Assembly (NCBI GenBank): GCA_963576785.1
Contig: OY756143.1
Location: 558,001 to 622,000, forward strand
DNA: 64,000 bases
Source of the DNA: Chlorophyllum brunneum
Taxonomy: Eukaryota; Basidiomycota; Agaricomycetes; Agaricales; Agaricaceae
Direction: 5' to 3'
The notes under the pieces were generated by a model. That model ran no database searches. It was not told the origin of the DNA and saw nothing but the letters and a program-made list of their open reading frames with translations. Positions within the stretch are counted from its first letter, which is position 1, and every line of letters starts with the position of its first letter. The translations under genes were made by a program, and so were the position numbers. Positions 44,585 to 56,104 of the stretch are shown here, piece by piece.

Positions 44585-47182
44585 ATGTCTACTAATAATA
44601 TCGTCACTGGTTTACCTAAGCTTAATGGGCCAAAGAACTATGCGTTCTGGTCTAGAAGGCTTCAGGATGCTCTGACCCTCATTTCTGTCACTGGTTCTGA
44701 CCAGTCCGGATGGACTGTGACAGACCAGGATCTCTCCCCTAAAAATCCTGCCGCTTTAACAGAGGAGGATAGAAGGAGAGAACAATTGAGAGGTCAGGCA
44801 TTGGCTGTTATTAATGGCACCTTACCTGATTCCCTGTTACTCCATGGGCATGACGCTCTTGGATTCCTCTGGACTGATTTGAAAACCCGCTTTGGGACAC
44901 CTTCCCCTGCCGCAGTGTATTCAATTCTCCAAAGAATGTTGCGAAAGCGCATTTCAGGGAATCAAGATCCAGCAATGGATCTAGCTGAATTGAGAACAAT
45001 GGCTTCTCAATTAGAAACAGCTAAGGTAAAATTACCAGAAGTTCTTGGCGCAATGATTGCTTTGAACGCATTACCACCGGATTGGAATGTAGTGGCCCAA
45101 ACAACATTGGCGAATAATCACGATATTGTAGATATGACCTGGGAGGTAGTTCAGCAGGCTATAAATGCGGAGTGGTCAAGACGTGAAGGGTCAAGACCCA
45201 ACATGTCTAACCCCCAAGCATCTTTTGCTGCAACCGCTAACTACCAAACTCGCCCTCAGGGCAATATCCCCAGGACTCGCCCTGGACCACCCTGGAACCA
45301 CTTCCACCCTGGAGGCGATACCAGGGCCCAGCCTGCGAGAGGTCCTCGCCACCCTGCCAATCCGAGTGGGCAGCCCCCTCAGCCTTCTCCTCCTACTCCT
45401 ACCTGGATTAACGTCCAGAAGAAGAAGAAGAAGCCCAAGAAGTGCCAGGGTAAACCCCAGGCCCACATGGCGGAAGCCATGGTGGGCTTCACCACTGCCG
45501 CGGAACCTGCGGTCCGTCGTTTCACTGGTCCGGGGATGACCCCCTTCGACCTGATGAGGCGCATGGACGCGCCTCGACCCGTTCCCACTCCCGCTCCTCC
45601 GACCACTCGTGTACTTGTGAGTGAGAGACCAAAACCGCTTACTTGGGTTAATCCCAAGAAGGTCCAGCAGGCACGAGAGAACGCTCATGCTGAGCTTGAG
45701 AAAAAGGTGCGTGCTGAAGCACGAAACTTATGTTTCACCACCTTACTCGAAAACTCACTGCGGATCCAACAGGTGACCACCTGGCACGACCGCATCATTG
45801 GTCCTTTGCCTATGCAAATGGCGAAGAAACGTGCCCTCGATCGTTATGATCGACGGATGCATGAGGTCTCTCACCCCCGCGCCCCAAAAGGACGATTGGT
45901 GACACCGCCCGGTGCACCTTCGGTTCCTTCTGGCCACCCCCCAGGTTGTACCTGTGAGGGACACACGAGGGTAAGCAAATGGTTCACTAAAAATAGTAAC
46001 CCCGATATTAACGCAACCCGTGTCCGTTTTGCCTTTCTTTTACCTCATGATTCGCCTTACGCCTTATTGATTTCTCCCAAATTTGGGAATAAACTCAATT
46101 TGGTAATGCATCATGTGGTAAAGATCCCAAGCATGGACTCCGTCGCCCGGGGTGATTCGCTTGAACCTGGAGAGGTTTGGCCGTACTACCTTCCTCCTCC
46201 GGAGGAAATAGTAGCTCCAGCTGTTAGGACCTACGAAGAGGAGTTCCCTCCTCTTCCTCGGGCCTCCCCTCCTACGGAGCGCTTTCAGAGTAAGAGATTC
46301 TCTCTCACTCAGAAGAACAAGACCACTGATAGGCGTCCTGCCACACTTTCAGTGTTGGTAGACGAAGCCTTCAAACGGCTTGAGAGCGAGAAGGAGGTCG
46401 ACGACCTCATGGCACCGGCTCAGGATGTCGCCTACAACATCCGCGACCCCAGGAACCCTGCGAATGTCGCAGGACCCTCTTCTGGGCCTCTCCTGAAGTC
46501 TCCGAAGTCCGAACCCTTTGCTTCGGCACCTCAATCTGAGGTGTCACTCGGACTCTCGTCAACTGACTATGGGAGTGACTTCAAGAAGAAGGGAGGAGCT
46601 GGGTACATGATCAAATCGATCTCAGATACTCTTACTAACCCTGATACACAGTCCTGTCACCAACATGCCGACCAGCCGTCTTCGCAAGAAGAAGGGCAAG
46701 GGCAAGGGGAAAGGACGTCGGGGGCCGGGCATGTAAATACGCAATCGGGATCTTTAGGATCCCATAATCATGTATTTTCTTTGTGCGAATCGATGAATGA
46801 GAAGTGTTTTAACACTTCTCAATTTTCTTGTTTCTCCACGCACATGCCTGATCAGTATTTAAGAGTACCGGATCAATTTAGATCTCGATCGCTAAGCAAT
46901 GATCAAATCATAATGCCACTAGAAGAATATAGTGACGTATGGTTATTAGACTCAGGGGCATCATGTTATTATACCCCTTATGCGGAAGACTTTATCAATT
47001 TCGAAGAACTCGAAGTTTCGATCCCAATTAAGACTGTAGGAGCACAAGGCCCCTACCTTAATGCGGTTGGTCTTGGCGCAGTTATGCTTAAGTATAGAGT
47101 CTATAACGGGAAGACTGATAGCGTTCAACCAATGCAGATATTAATATATCCAGTCTTCCTTCTAAAAGGAACCTCTGAATGA
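44585..47182 (+). pseudogene. Copia B Gag, long insert and protease start
   Basis: 865 codons ending at a TGA (47180-47182), after which the frame continues. Residues 1-210 are copia Gag (IVTGLPKLNGPKNYAFWSRR, LGAMIALNALPPDWNVVAQT). Residues about 215-745 form a GC-rich, Pro-rich region not expected in this place: KKKKKPKKCQGK, then helical ARNLCFTTLLENSLRIQQV, HPPGCTCEGHTRVSKWF, FAFLLPHDSPYALLISPKFG and TYEEEFPPLPRASPP. I see no CCHC knuckle. The protease begins near residue 785 with VWLLDSGASCYYTPYAEDF. Confidence 0.9.
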
Positions 47183-47185
47183 CTA

Positions 47186-49105
47186 ATGTCAGTGGGACAG
47201 TTATGCCAGGATGGCAAAACTGTTAGAACAGATGCCAACGAATCAGTAGTAGTTAATAGCGAAGGAAATGCTATTCTTCAAGCATATCCTTCAGCAAGTC
47301 GCAACACTACTTTACATTTTGTTAATACAAAAATTGTACATTTGGAACAAGCAGCTATGACTGCGGATCCGATCGTTGGCTACAAAGTTGTACATGCGAG
47401 ATTAGGACATCCCTCTAATCGTATCCTCAATCATTTTGAGAAAAATACGATTGGGTTTACTCCGGTGCGGATTCCCGAGCAAAAGCCAGTCTGTGATGGT
47501 TGTGCCAAGGGAAAGATGCACCAGAAACCCTTTAGAGAGAACCCTACACGTGCAAAGCGTCCATTCGAAAGAATACACTCGGATTTAGTTGAACTTCCGA
47601 TTCTTTCTTACCATAAATTTAAATGGGTCATGACCATAATGGATGACTTTTCCTCTCATGGATGGATTCGCTTCCTCCACAAGAAATCAGAAGCAGCAGA
47701 AGAAATGAAAAATTTCATTGCCTTAATTCAGACTCAATACGAGACTAAATTAAAATATCTCTGCACTGATAGAGGAGGAGAGTATGCAACTGACGAGTTG
47801 CAATCTCATCTGCGCTCATTAGGGATCATACATGAGACCAGTGCACCGCACATACACCAACAAAATGGTCGAGTGGAACGCTTAAACCGAACTCTAATGG
47901 ATAAAGCAGAAGCCATGCGGCATCATGCTTGTATTCCTGATGGTTGGTGGGAGTTTTCTATAGATCATGCGATACATATCTATAATAAAACACCGGTATC
48001 ACGGCTCATGTGGAAAACACCCTATGAAGTGTTGAATCAGAAGATTCCAGACATCTCCAAAGAGAGAGTCTTTGGCTGCGGTGCTTATGTCTTTCTCCCA
48101 AAAGAGATAAGAGACAATAAACTGACTGTGAAGTCAGAACTCATGATTTTCCTTGGTTGGACATCAGATAGGAAAAATTATCGTTTCATGAGGCACCTAA
48201 ATGGGAATGTAATCTATACATCTCCAACAGCCGTATTCAGCGAAGAACACTTCCCTAAATGTGTTGGGAAAAAGCGAGAAGAATGGATGAACCAACCATC
48301 ATCTTCCACTTCTCGAAGTACACCTTCGGAAGTTATTGTCTTCCATGCTCCAGATCCATCTACTGGTTTACCTATTGATAAACCACCAAGCCCTATTCCC
48401 CGAACTTCTACCGGAAGTTCTCCAGAAGATAGGACTTATAGATCTGTTCATGGACGAATTCCAACTCCTTTCCCTGAACCTAAAAAGAATAAAGGAAAGG
48501 GAAAAGCACCGAATATTGATACTGATGTTCAGGAGGAGTGGGATAGTATTGTGCAAAACATTCTCTTCCCACCAAGAGAAGCACAAACACCAGAAGACGA
48601 TGACAGTGATGGATTATCATATGCTGATCCACCTAATCACCCTGAAGATCAGAACCATCCACCTTCTCAAAGAGATGATCCGGATGTACCACCATTCATA
48701 CCCTATACCCCTGTCGAAGATGATCGGGATGCTGGTTCTTCTGTACCACGAGGTCACTCGGATCAAATACCGGTTCCTGAAATACCTCAGAGACCGCAAA
48801 GAACCAGAAAAGTACCTGAACGTCCAGGAAACTTCTATGGTTCTACCAAGCATCCGACCAAAATACTCCAGGACTATGAGATGTTCCAACCTCCTAAGTC
48901 GAAATTAACAAGTTCTACAAGTAGGCTTGTTAGACAAATTCGATCAGAGGCTTCCAAACCTGGAATAATCGATAGACGTTCTCAGCATGAAGCTTCTACA
49001 TTAGAAGACTTATGCAGAGAAGGAGGAGTAGGGATGATCGATTATCTGTGCGCTCAAAAAGTCGAATCACCATTAGTTCCTATTTCTTTCAAGGATCTAA
49101 ATTGA
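47186..49105 (+). pseudogene. Copia B integrase and linker to RT
   Basis: In frame after the TGA: MSVGQLCQDG, the GAG_pre-integrase zinc domain (HARLGHPSNRILNHF ... CDGCAKGKMHQKPF), and the DDE core (ERIHSDLVELPILSYHKFKW, YLCTDRGGEYATDELQ, QQNGRVERLNRTLMDKAEAM). Then come the copia C-terminal part (VFGCGAYVFLPKE, LMIFLGWTSDRKNYRFM) and a Ser/Pro/Asp-rich linker. It ends at a TGA (49103-49105), after which the frame resumes with LPSEEKSKWWKACLEEL. Confidence 0.94.
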
Positions 49106-49954
49106 CTACCATCAGAAGAGAAATCTAAATGGTGGAAAGCGTGCTTAGAAGAGTTAAATTCACTCAAAGAAAGACATGTTTATGACTTAGCTAAACTTCC
49201 GCCTGGAAGAAAAGCTGTCAAAAATAGATGGGTCTTTACACCCAAGTCAGACGGTTGATACCATGCTCGACTAGTAGCAAAAGGATTCTCTCAGATAGAG
49301 GGAATCGATTACGATGAACTATTTTCACCAGTAGTCCGTTATGAGACAGCACGACTTATATTTGCAGTCGCTGCCCTCAACGATTGGGAGATGCTCAGTT
49401 TAGATGTTAAAACTGCGTATCTCTACGGAAAACTGGATGAAGAACTCTATATGGAACTTCCAGAAGGTTTCAATACAAGTCGTGGTAATCTGGTTTGGAA
49501 ATTAAACCGAGCCATTTATGGATTAAAGCAATCTGGACGACAATGGTGGAAGGAATTGACTAAGTCAATGACCAACCTAGGATTTGTCCGATTCAAACTA
49601 GATGCTGGAGTCTATTATTACTACGACCCTGAAACCAAAGAGCTTATTATAGCTCTGGTCTATGTAGATGACTCAATGTTCGTCGGAATTAGAGGCTCTA
49701 AACTTCTACATGAGAAGCGAGCACTCTTTATGAAGAAATGGGAATGCCGAGACCTTGGTCCAACCAAAGAGTTTCTTGGCATGAAGATTTCGCGAAATCC
49801 TATAAACCAATCAATCACCCTAGACCAAATGGATTATCTAGGAAAAGTACTTGATCGATTTAATATAATTGGAAAAGAAGAAATACCATTACCAAATGGA
49901 TTTATCTTTGAATCCAATACAGGAAAAGCGACACCTGACTTCATAAAGAATTAG
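49106..49954 (+). pseudogene. Copia B reverse transcriptase
   Basis: RVT_2-type RT: KNRWVFTPKSDG, a TGA at 49256-49258 in place of the usual Arg or Lys, YHARLVAKGFSQIEGIDYDE, LDVKTAYLYGKLDEELYMEL and the catalytic ALVYVDDSMFVG. The frame is lost at DFIKN. The deletion, of about 10 bases by comparison with copia A (KYQQLVGSLMYL), removes the residues before LVGSVMYLM. Confidence 0.94.
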
Positions 49955-50574
49955 TAGGATCAGTTATGTATCTGATGATAGGCAGTCGGCCCAACATAGC
50001 TTTTGCCACTGTCAAATTGTCACAACATATGACCAATCCAACTAAAGCGCATTACAATGCAGGCTTACATTTGCTAAAGTATCTTAATGCTACTCGCAAA
50101 TATAGAATTACCTATAATGGAAGTTCTATGCAAGGCCTGAATACCTTTTCCGACTTTGACTGGGCTGGTGATCCAATTAGTCATAAATCTGTAACTGGAT
50201 ATTTCTGTTTATTAGCCAGCGGAGCTATCGCTTGGTTAAGTAGGAAACAGAAAACTGTTGCATTATCTTCCACTGAAGCTGAATATATGGCTTTGTCAGA
50301 TTGCAGTCGACAACTTGTCTGGACTATCAATTTATTGGAAGAAATTGGTATCCAATCATTGGCCCCTTATCTCTTCGGTGATAATGAGGGTTCAATATTT
50401 TGGGCCAAGAATCCAGTAACAGAAAAATGATCAAAACACGTCGACATCAAATACCATTACATTCGTGATTTGGTAGAAGACGGAAAGATTGAAATATTCT
50501 CTGTAAAAGGCACTGAAAATCCTGCCGATATTCTCACAAAGAATTTAGACAAAATTAAATTCAATCTATTCTGA
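49955..50574 (+). pseudogene. Copia B RNase H
   Basis: In the shifted frame: VMYLMIGSRPNIAFATVKLS, then RNase H with FSDFDWAGDPISHKSVTGYF, VALSSTEAEYMALSDCSRQL and LFGDNEGSIFWAKNPVTEK. A TGA follows at 50428-50430, then SKHVDIKYHYIRDLVEDGKI and NPADILTKNLDKIKFNLF to the natural stop. Confidence 0.93.
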
Positions 50575-50624
50575 CCTCGCCTTGGCTTGACGTTTGAGTA
50601 ATTAAAACTCTATATCAATACAGA

Positions 50625-50635
50625 GCAAGGAGGAG
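50625..50635 (+). other. Copia B polypurine tract
   Basis: GCAAGGAGGAG directly before the 3' LTR. Confidence 0.8.
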
Positions 50636-51208
50636 TGTTGAAGTTTCGGACATATTCTAGAAATAGACTATGAAGTCATTATGATAATAATAGACTGATC
50701 CGTTACTTTCCAGTAACTTCATTCCGTAGTAACTTCCTATGAGTTGCTCTGCATACGATGAGAGTCATAAGTACTTGATAGATTATTCTACATAGTACCA
50801 ATGACTAGATACTACATTCCGCAGTACTCCGCAGGCACTACGCCACAGTTAAAAGGGAGTCATAAGGAACAATCTATGCAATGCTAGTATTTTATGTAGT
50901 ATGACTTGCCTATGTTACAATATGTATATAAACCCCATGTAGCAGACCTAAGTTCTGCATCTTGTTCAATCGAACAACTTCTTCATCATTGCCTATCTCT
51001 TTGAGTACAACACCTCAATCGATCTTATTGACTTTGACCTCTACTTAACTGACGTTAACCACTTTATCAATAATATCTGTCTATCCAAATTACCTTACTA
51101 CAGGTATCAGATAGAAGCTTATTATCTCGGTGAGTAGACCCTACGTTCTCTCCCACTGCGTTTACTGCTGCCCCCAGCAAACAACTCGTTACGGTCGTTT
51201 CCTCAACA
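50636..51208 (+). repeat. Copia B 3' LTR
   Basis: 573 bp, same ends as the 5' LTR. Confidence 0.97.
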
Positions 51209-51213
51209 GTTTT
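51209..51213. repeat. Target-site duplication of copia B (right)
   Basis: GTTTT, identical to 43848-43852. Confidence 0.95.
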
Positions 51214-51351
51214 CTGTTGCTTTGAGGAACTCTCACCAGAGCCTCCATTAATATTTTGGAGATTTTGCATTGTCCTACACTTTAGGTGTCCCATGGTGCA
51301 GGTTAAAGGGTTTGAAAAGGCAAAATAGTGGTTATAGAGGACCAGACACAT
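51214..51351 (-). pseudogene. Unknown minus-strand ORF, first fragment
   Basis: It reads MGHLKCRTMQNLQNINGGSG then ESSSKQQK up to the copia B insertion, where the frame continues in 43755-43852. The true start is not visible; an upstream in-frame ATG lies at 51351. Confidence 0.4.
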
Positions 51352-52483
51352 TTATTAAGACAGTGGTCAATTTTGTTTTGGAAATAAGTGTCGCAAATCA
51401 ATGTATTTTGCCACAATTTTTTTATTTTCATGTGTCTCTCAATCTAATCTACAACTTGTCAGAAAGCCTCTCCCAACTAATTACTCTGATTTGTCAAAAA
51501 CCGTGTTTTTTGTCTTAATTGACCACGTACCTTCCATATTTGGTGCTGTCACAAAATTGCACGTGACGTTAGTTTGAAATGGATAACATCTACCTTAAGA
51601 AGGACAGTACGCCTAGTGATCCCTCCTCAAAGGGTGTCCCACGATATCTGGAACATATATACAATACTCCTGATACGAGGAACATCATGAGATCCCTCCG
51701 CGTATCTGTGAAATAGAACCGGCAATACGTTCATTTTGCGGGTGGAAGCCCCATTGTATCATGCTCGGGAGCAAGGCACAAGAAGTAGCCATGGCACATC
51801 CAAAGTACTACCAGCCTGATGGATGAGCTGCGAGAGGGAAACAAGTTTCGGGCGCCACTCGTGGAAAACACGTCAGGAGAGGAGGAATATCCGCGGTCAT
51901 AGGCAATGTCTTGCTTCGAAAATTTAAGATGGAGTAGGGAAAGGTTCATCTTTGAGGCGCACTTGCGAACTGACCAGAGATTTTTACAGGATACCACAAG
52001 GGTTTGGTGATGACCCTCGTGCATCACCGAGCGCCGCGAGCGGTGGACACAGATTTAGGGCCCGAAATAGTATATCCACCTCCGGTAAATCGTTTCTCGC
52101 CACCCTTCGTAACAAATGTACCATCTGCGTAGCCCCTGTTGTTGCAACCTTCTTCCCTCGACCAATATGGCGCAGAAGCGTCGGACTTCGCATCCTCGGC
52201 AGTCCCTTCTTCTGTGGCGGCTTCTGTGTGTTCAGTGGGGTCACTGGTTCACTCGTGCCCTACCGGTCTCAACTAAGGAGCCTTCGCCACCAAATTCGTT
52301 AAACTCGTAGGCTCCCAACTCTGAACGCGTGGTGGAACACCAGATATCGGTGTTACCACTTTTGACTGCAGGATGATGCGCCTCAGAGTAATTAACGGGC
52401 TCGTATGGACTGATAAAGAGTGGTGGGTACTGTAGCATTGGCCGTTGCCTTCCACCTGCTAGCTGTGGTGGGCACGAGAAAAT
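51352..52483. other. Intergenic region, no recognised gene
   Basis: Transition from the AT-rich island to normal composition at about 51.6 kb. Overlapping frames on both strands at 51952-52555 have no known domain. The end contains the MFS gene promoter. Confidence 0.45.
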
Positions 52484-54912
52484 ATGGACCAAAAACCCCT
52501 CAAAATCTCTACGGAACAGAAATCTACACCAGACCATGAGCTTGACGGTGTTCAAACTACTGCGCGATATGTGACTGCCGAGGAAGATGCACGAGTCCTC
52601 AAGAAAATCGATCGCTAGTATATTATTTTTTCAAACCATGGGATGTTTCGTGAATTTGACGTGTTTCCAGTATCATGCCTGTCGTGTTCGTGATATACTT
52701 TCTCCAATGTACGTTTCATGTTTCCCTCCTCTTCAAGCAACAGTGTGCTCTAACACAACACCACACAGATATGGACAAACAAACCCTATCATTTTCCTCG
52801 GTCTTCGGTATAATCGGGGATGCGCACCTCGTAGGGAAACAATACTCCCTTCTCGGGTCCATCGTCTAGTACGTTCTCCCCCTCTCCCCTCCCTCTCCCT
52901 GCTCAGATCTCGTGTATGGCATTTTAGCATAGCCCAGCTACTTCTCCAACCGATCTCAGCATACTGTCTTGTCAAGTTCCGCCTATCGATATACATCCCT
53001 TTCGTCGTAACGTGTTGGGGAATGACATTGGTTTGTATGTCTTCCGCACGTGGGTTCATCGGACTTCTCATCGGGCGGTTCTTCGTATGTATCTTGGCTT
53101 TCCACGACACCTCTCTCTTACTCGTGTCCCGTCAGCTTGGTGCGTTTGAGGCATCAATTCAACCCGCGTTTATCCTCGTTGGTCAAATTTGGTACAGGAG
53201 GCACGAACAGGGGTTCCGTGTTGCAGGCATGTACCTCTCCCCCTCCGCGCCTGTCGTAATTGACAAACCCTGCGTTGGAATATTCAGTGTGGTATTCAAA
53301 TAATGGCTGGGGAAATATTTTCGGCAGCCTTATCATGTATGGAATTGGTCATATCCGATCAAACCTGCTGTTCCGGTACCAGATTATCTTTTTGCTACTT
53401 GGTTGTATTACCTTCTTGGTTGGAATCATTAGGTGTGGAGCCACGATTCATCCCTATATCTTAATGACATTCATCAGATTTCGTTTGGTAGCTTTTTCGT
53501 ATTTCCCGATAACCCAACCAAATGCACATTCCTTTCGCCCGAGGATAAAGTCATCGCGGTCGAGGTTCGTTTTGTATCTCTCCTATATCTTATTAGGCTT
53601 ATGGATGTGAACAGAGACTAAGAGCAAATAACCAAGGCCTCGAGACGAAATCCTTCAAACCCCGACAGGCATTCGAAATGATCACAGACCTGAAAAGCTG
53701 GTGTTGGATGGCGCTCATGTTTCTCATTGCTATCCCCGCTGGTGGAATTGCGATGTTCGGGCCATTGATTCTAAGAGGTTTTGGATTCGAAGGGTGTGCA
53801 TTTGATGTGGCGTTTTGACTATCAATGAATCAACGATTAAACCAAATTCAGGTCTAATGTAATGTTATTTAACATGCCATTTGGTGTGCTCCAGGTTACT
53901 ACCATTTTCACCGCTTTTGTGAATCTTTATTACATCGTTCCCATCGTCGAAGCTAATGAATATGGTATAGTGGGCAGCAAAAAGATTCCGAATGAAATCA
54001 CCTGTAATCCTTTTTGCACTCGCGCCATGTATCACAGGTGCAGGTACGCTTCGAACCCCCTTCTTCATTCTCTTGTGCTCTCCAATTAATGAACGCACGT
54101 AGCACTGCTCTTGCGCCTGGGGAGATCACACGAAGTCCTCCCAGGGCTCCTGGTGTCCTATTATATGCTAGCATGTTATAGTTCAGTCATTCCACTTATT
54201 TTTAATTGGCAGAGCACAAACGTTGCAGGCCACACGAAGAAGACCACCGTCCGTCCTCCCTTTTATCATCACAAGATAATCTGACGATCATATTATATAC
54301 GGGTAGACGACAGCGTTTATGACTATGGGCACTGTTAGCGGGGCTGTTGTAGGTTCCCCCCTCAGCTTTGCGGTATCTTTGTTGACAGGAGTTTACACAG
54401 GTTGGCCCGTTGCTATTTAAACCCCAAGATAAACCGTTCTATACGAAAGGTGCATATCTTTCCCGTTTTTGATGTAATACAAACCAAGCCCAAAATGCAC
54501 ATACAGGGTTGAGAGTGATACTTGCAGCCTTTAGTTCATGTTTTTTCATCGTATGCTGTACAGTCATGTACCTCCGGTATCTAAATGAGAGGAACAGGAG
54601 GAGACGGATCGCTTCCGGGAAACGTACGCTCCCTTTTAAATCACACTCCTTTTCTAGATCTAGAGTTTAACTGGAAATGAATCCGGTGTAGGCGCGGATA
54701 TAATTGACTACTCGATGTTGAGTGCGCAGGAGGCAGAAGCTGCCCGTGCAAAAGCGGGGGGTAGGGACGACAGTGGCACGGAAGAGAGAAAAAGTGAGGA
54801 GGGCAAGGCGGCGTTTGAGGACATGACAGATCTGGAGAATGATGAGTTTATTGTGAGCCGTCCTCTCCTCGACTTTGATGTCTTATTCTAATGGGCGCAG
54901 TACGTTTATTGA
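52484..54912 (+). CDS. MFS transporter, Dal5/allantoate permease (ACS) family
   Basis: A plasma-membrane proton-coupled symporter of organic anions or vitamins; the substrate is unknown. The start at 52484 gives MDQKPLKISTEQKSTPDHEL. The N-terminal signature follows, joined over introns: TAEEDARVLKKIDR, YIMPVVFVIYFLQYMDKQTL. Helices continue with LVGKQYSLLGSIVYIAQLLL, FVVTCWGMTLVCMSSARGFI, GLLIGRFFLGAFEASIQPAF, WYSNNGWGNIFGSLIMYGIG, the central loop FVFPDNPTKCTFLSPEDKVI, then SWCWMALMFLIAIPAGGIAM, FNMPFGVLQV, NWQSTNVAGHTKKTT and VVGPLLFKPQDKPFYTKG. The cytosolic tail is IDYSMLSAQEAEAARAKAGG ... DMTDLENDEFIYVY, stop 54910-54912. About 10 introns are needed, one (53227-53287) apparently with a GC donor. 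No disabling lesion was seen. Confidence 0.88.
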
Positions 54913-56104
54913 GACGCATGAACATGTTCCTTGGATAATATTCAGTCTTACTTTCAACCACAATGCACAGGAAATTGATTTCGATCCCTGACTCTCCGGT
55001 ACTGGCGGACATTTGAGTATATAATTGGGACAATGATAGAGGTAATCCAAGTTCAGAGGCAAGAACCAAATCAATACCCTGATCTGACTGTCGGGTACGC
55101 CACGACCTGTCGTTTACTCTTTCCATGGTAAATCTCTGCTCGCGGTTGCATTTGGTCTTCCCACAGCATACCTGCGCTCGAGGTCCCATTTCGTAACCAT
55201 TTGAGCCCATAAAATTGCCAGTGCAAAGGGCAGCTCGGTCAGGAGTGATACTTCAGAACGAATGGAGCCAGTGAGCTGGGAAATCCCAGAGAGGATCAAA
55301 GGAGTCTGACAAGCCGGCTTTCAGGCGAACAAGATGCAGTGTCGAGGAGATACTGGAAACTACCTTCCGACGTGAGGAGACACAAATCGTGAGATAGGCG
55401 TTATGTTCTGAAGCTTTGTGATGGGAGTGAAGAGGCCCTTTGAGCCTCACGCCCCGGGGACGACAATCTTTACGATAGATTACCTCATTCCAATGGAGTA
55501 AACCCAAATAACTATTTGACCACTTAGCATTTTGCCAAGTGTCTTCAGGGTCCAACTTGGTATTTCAGGTTTCCAGCGCCCGTCTCATTTAGACGCCCTC
55601 GATTTTCGATGCAGGTGCTGAGATGCGGGAGTGATTGAATCGGCCAGGTACGCGAAGCCCTGAAGCTACGAGCGTACACGCACTCTTGCCACGGTGGAGG
55701 CCCATCGGTGTTTTTGGTTCCGTGAAGGCTCCGCATAACGGATCAGCGCTCAACAGGAATCCTTACACCCATTGCGGATCGTCAAAGTTGCCAGTTCACC
55801 CGATGAACCCGATCAGATACCCATAAAGGTAGTTTCCATGATCAATGACAGGTATTGAGTAATGGTATATACGATTTGGGAGCACATCTCCGGATACACA
55901 AGACCGTTGCGAAGCGACTTATGTTGGGGCCGGCCGACGAGATCGAGACCACTCGAACCCCCTAGGACAGCGCATATTTACCCTTCTGCATGACGGTCGT
56001 GATGGACTGAGAGTCGGTCATGGGAAGTAGTCGTCATTTGCGCGCACTACCAGTAATCCCAGTAGTTAGTTTATGCGCATCGAATAGAAAGTGTCGGCAA
56101 GCTT
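54913..56104. other. Intergenic region, no recognised gene
   Basis: Only minus-strand frames up to 120 codons without known motifs. It lies between two convergent genes (MFS, plus; ARV1, minus). Confidence 0.5.

Larger units (their letters stand above)
43853..51208 (+). mobile_element. Young Ty1/copia element (copia B), complete with LTRs and TSD
   Basis: 7,356 bp. The LTRs are 573 bp each without indels and differ at 12 positions, 11 of them explained by CpG decay. Order: PBS, gag with a long insert, protease, integrase, RT, RNase H, PPT. Four in-frame TGA codons (47180, 49103, 49256, 50428) and one frameshift deletion near 49945-49955 break the polyprotein. Otherwise all domains are well preserved. 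Confidence 0.97.

Noticed and set aside
45191..45688. 165-codon minus-strand frame inside copia B
   Set aside because: It overlaps the GC-rich insert on the opposite strand; high GC produces long antisense frames, and no motif is visible.
48336..48908. 190-codon alternative plus-strand frame
   Set aside because: It is a shadow in another frame of the copia B linker, with no independent motif.
54120..54460. MFS gene as a pseudogene because of stops near 54178, 54280 and 54420
   Set aside because: The stops fall in other frames or in introns; the spliced frame keeps NWQSTNVAGHTKKTT and GPLLFKPQDKPFYTKG intact.
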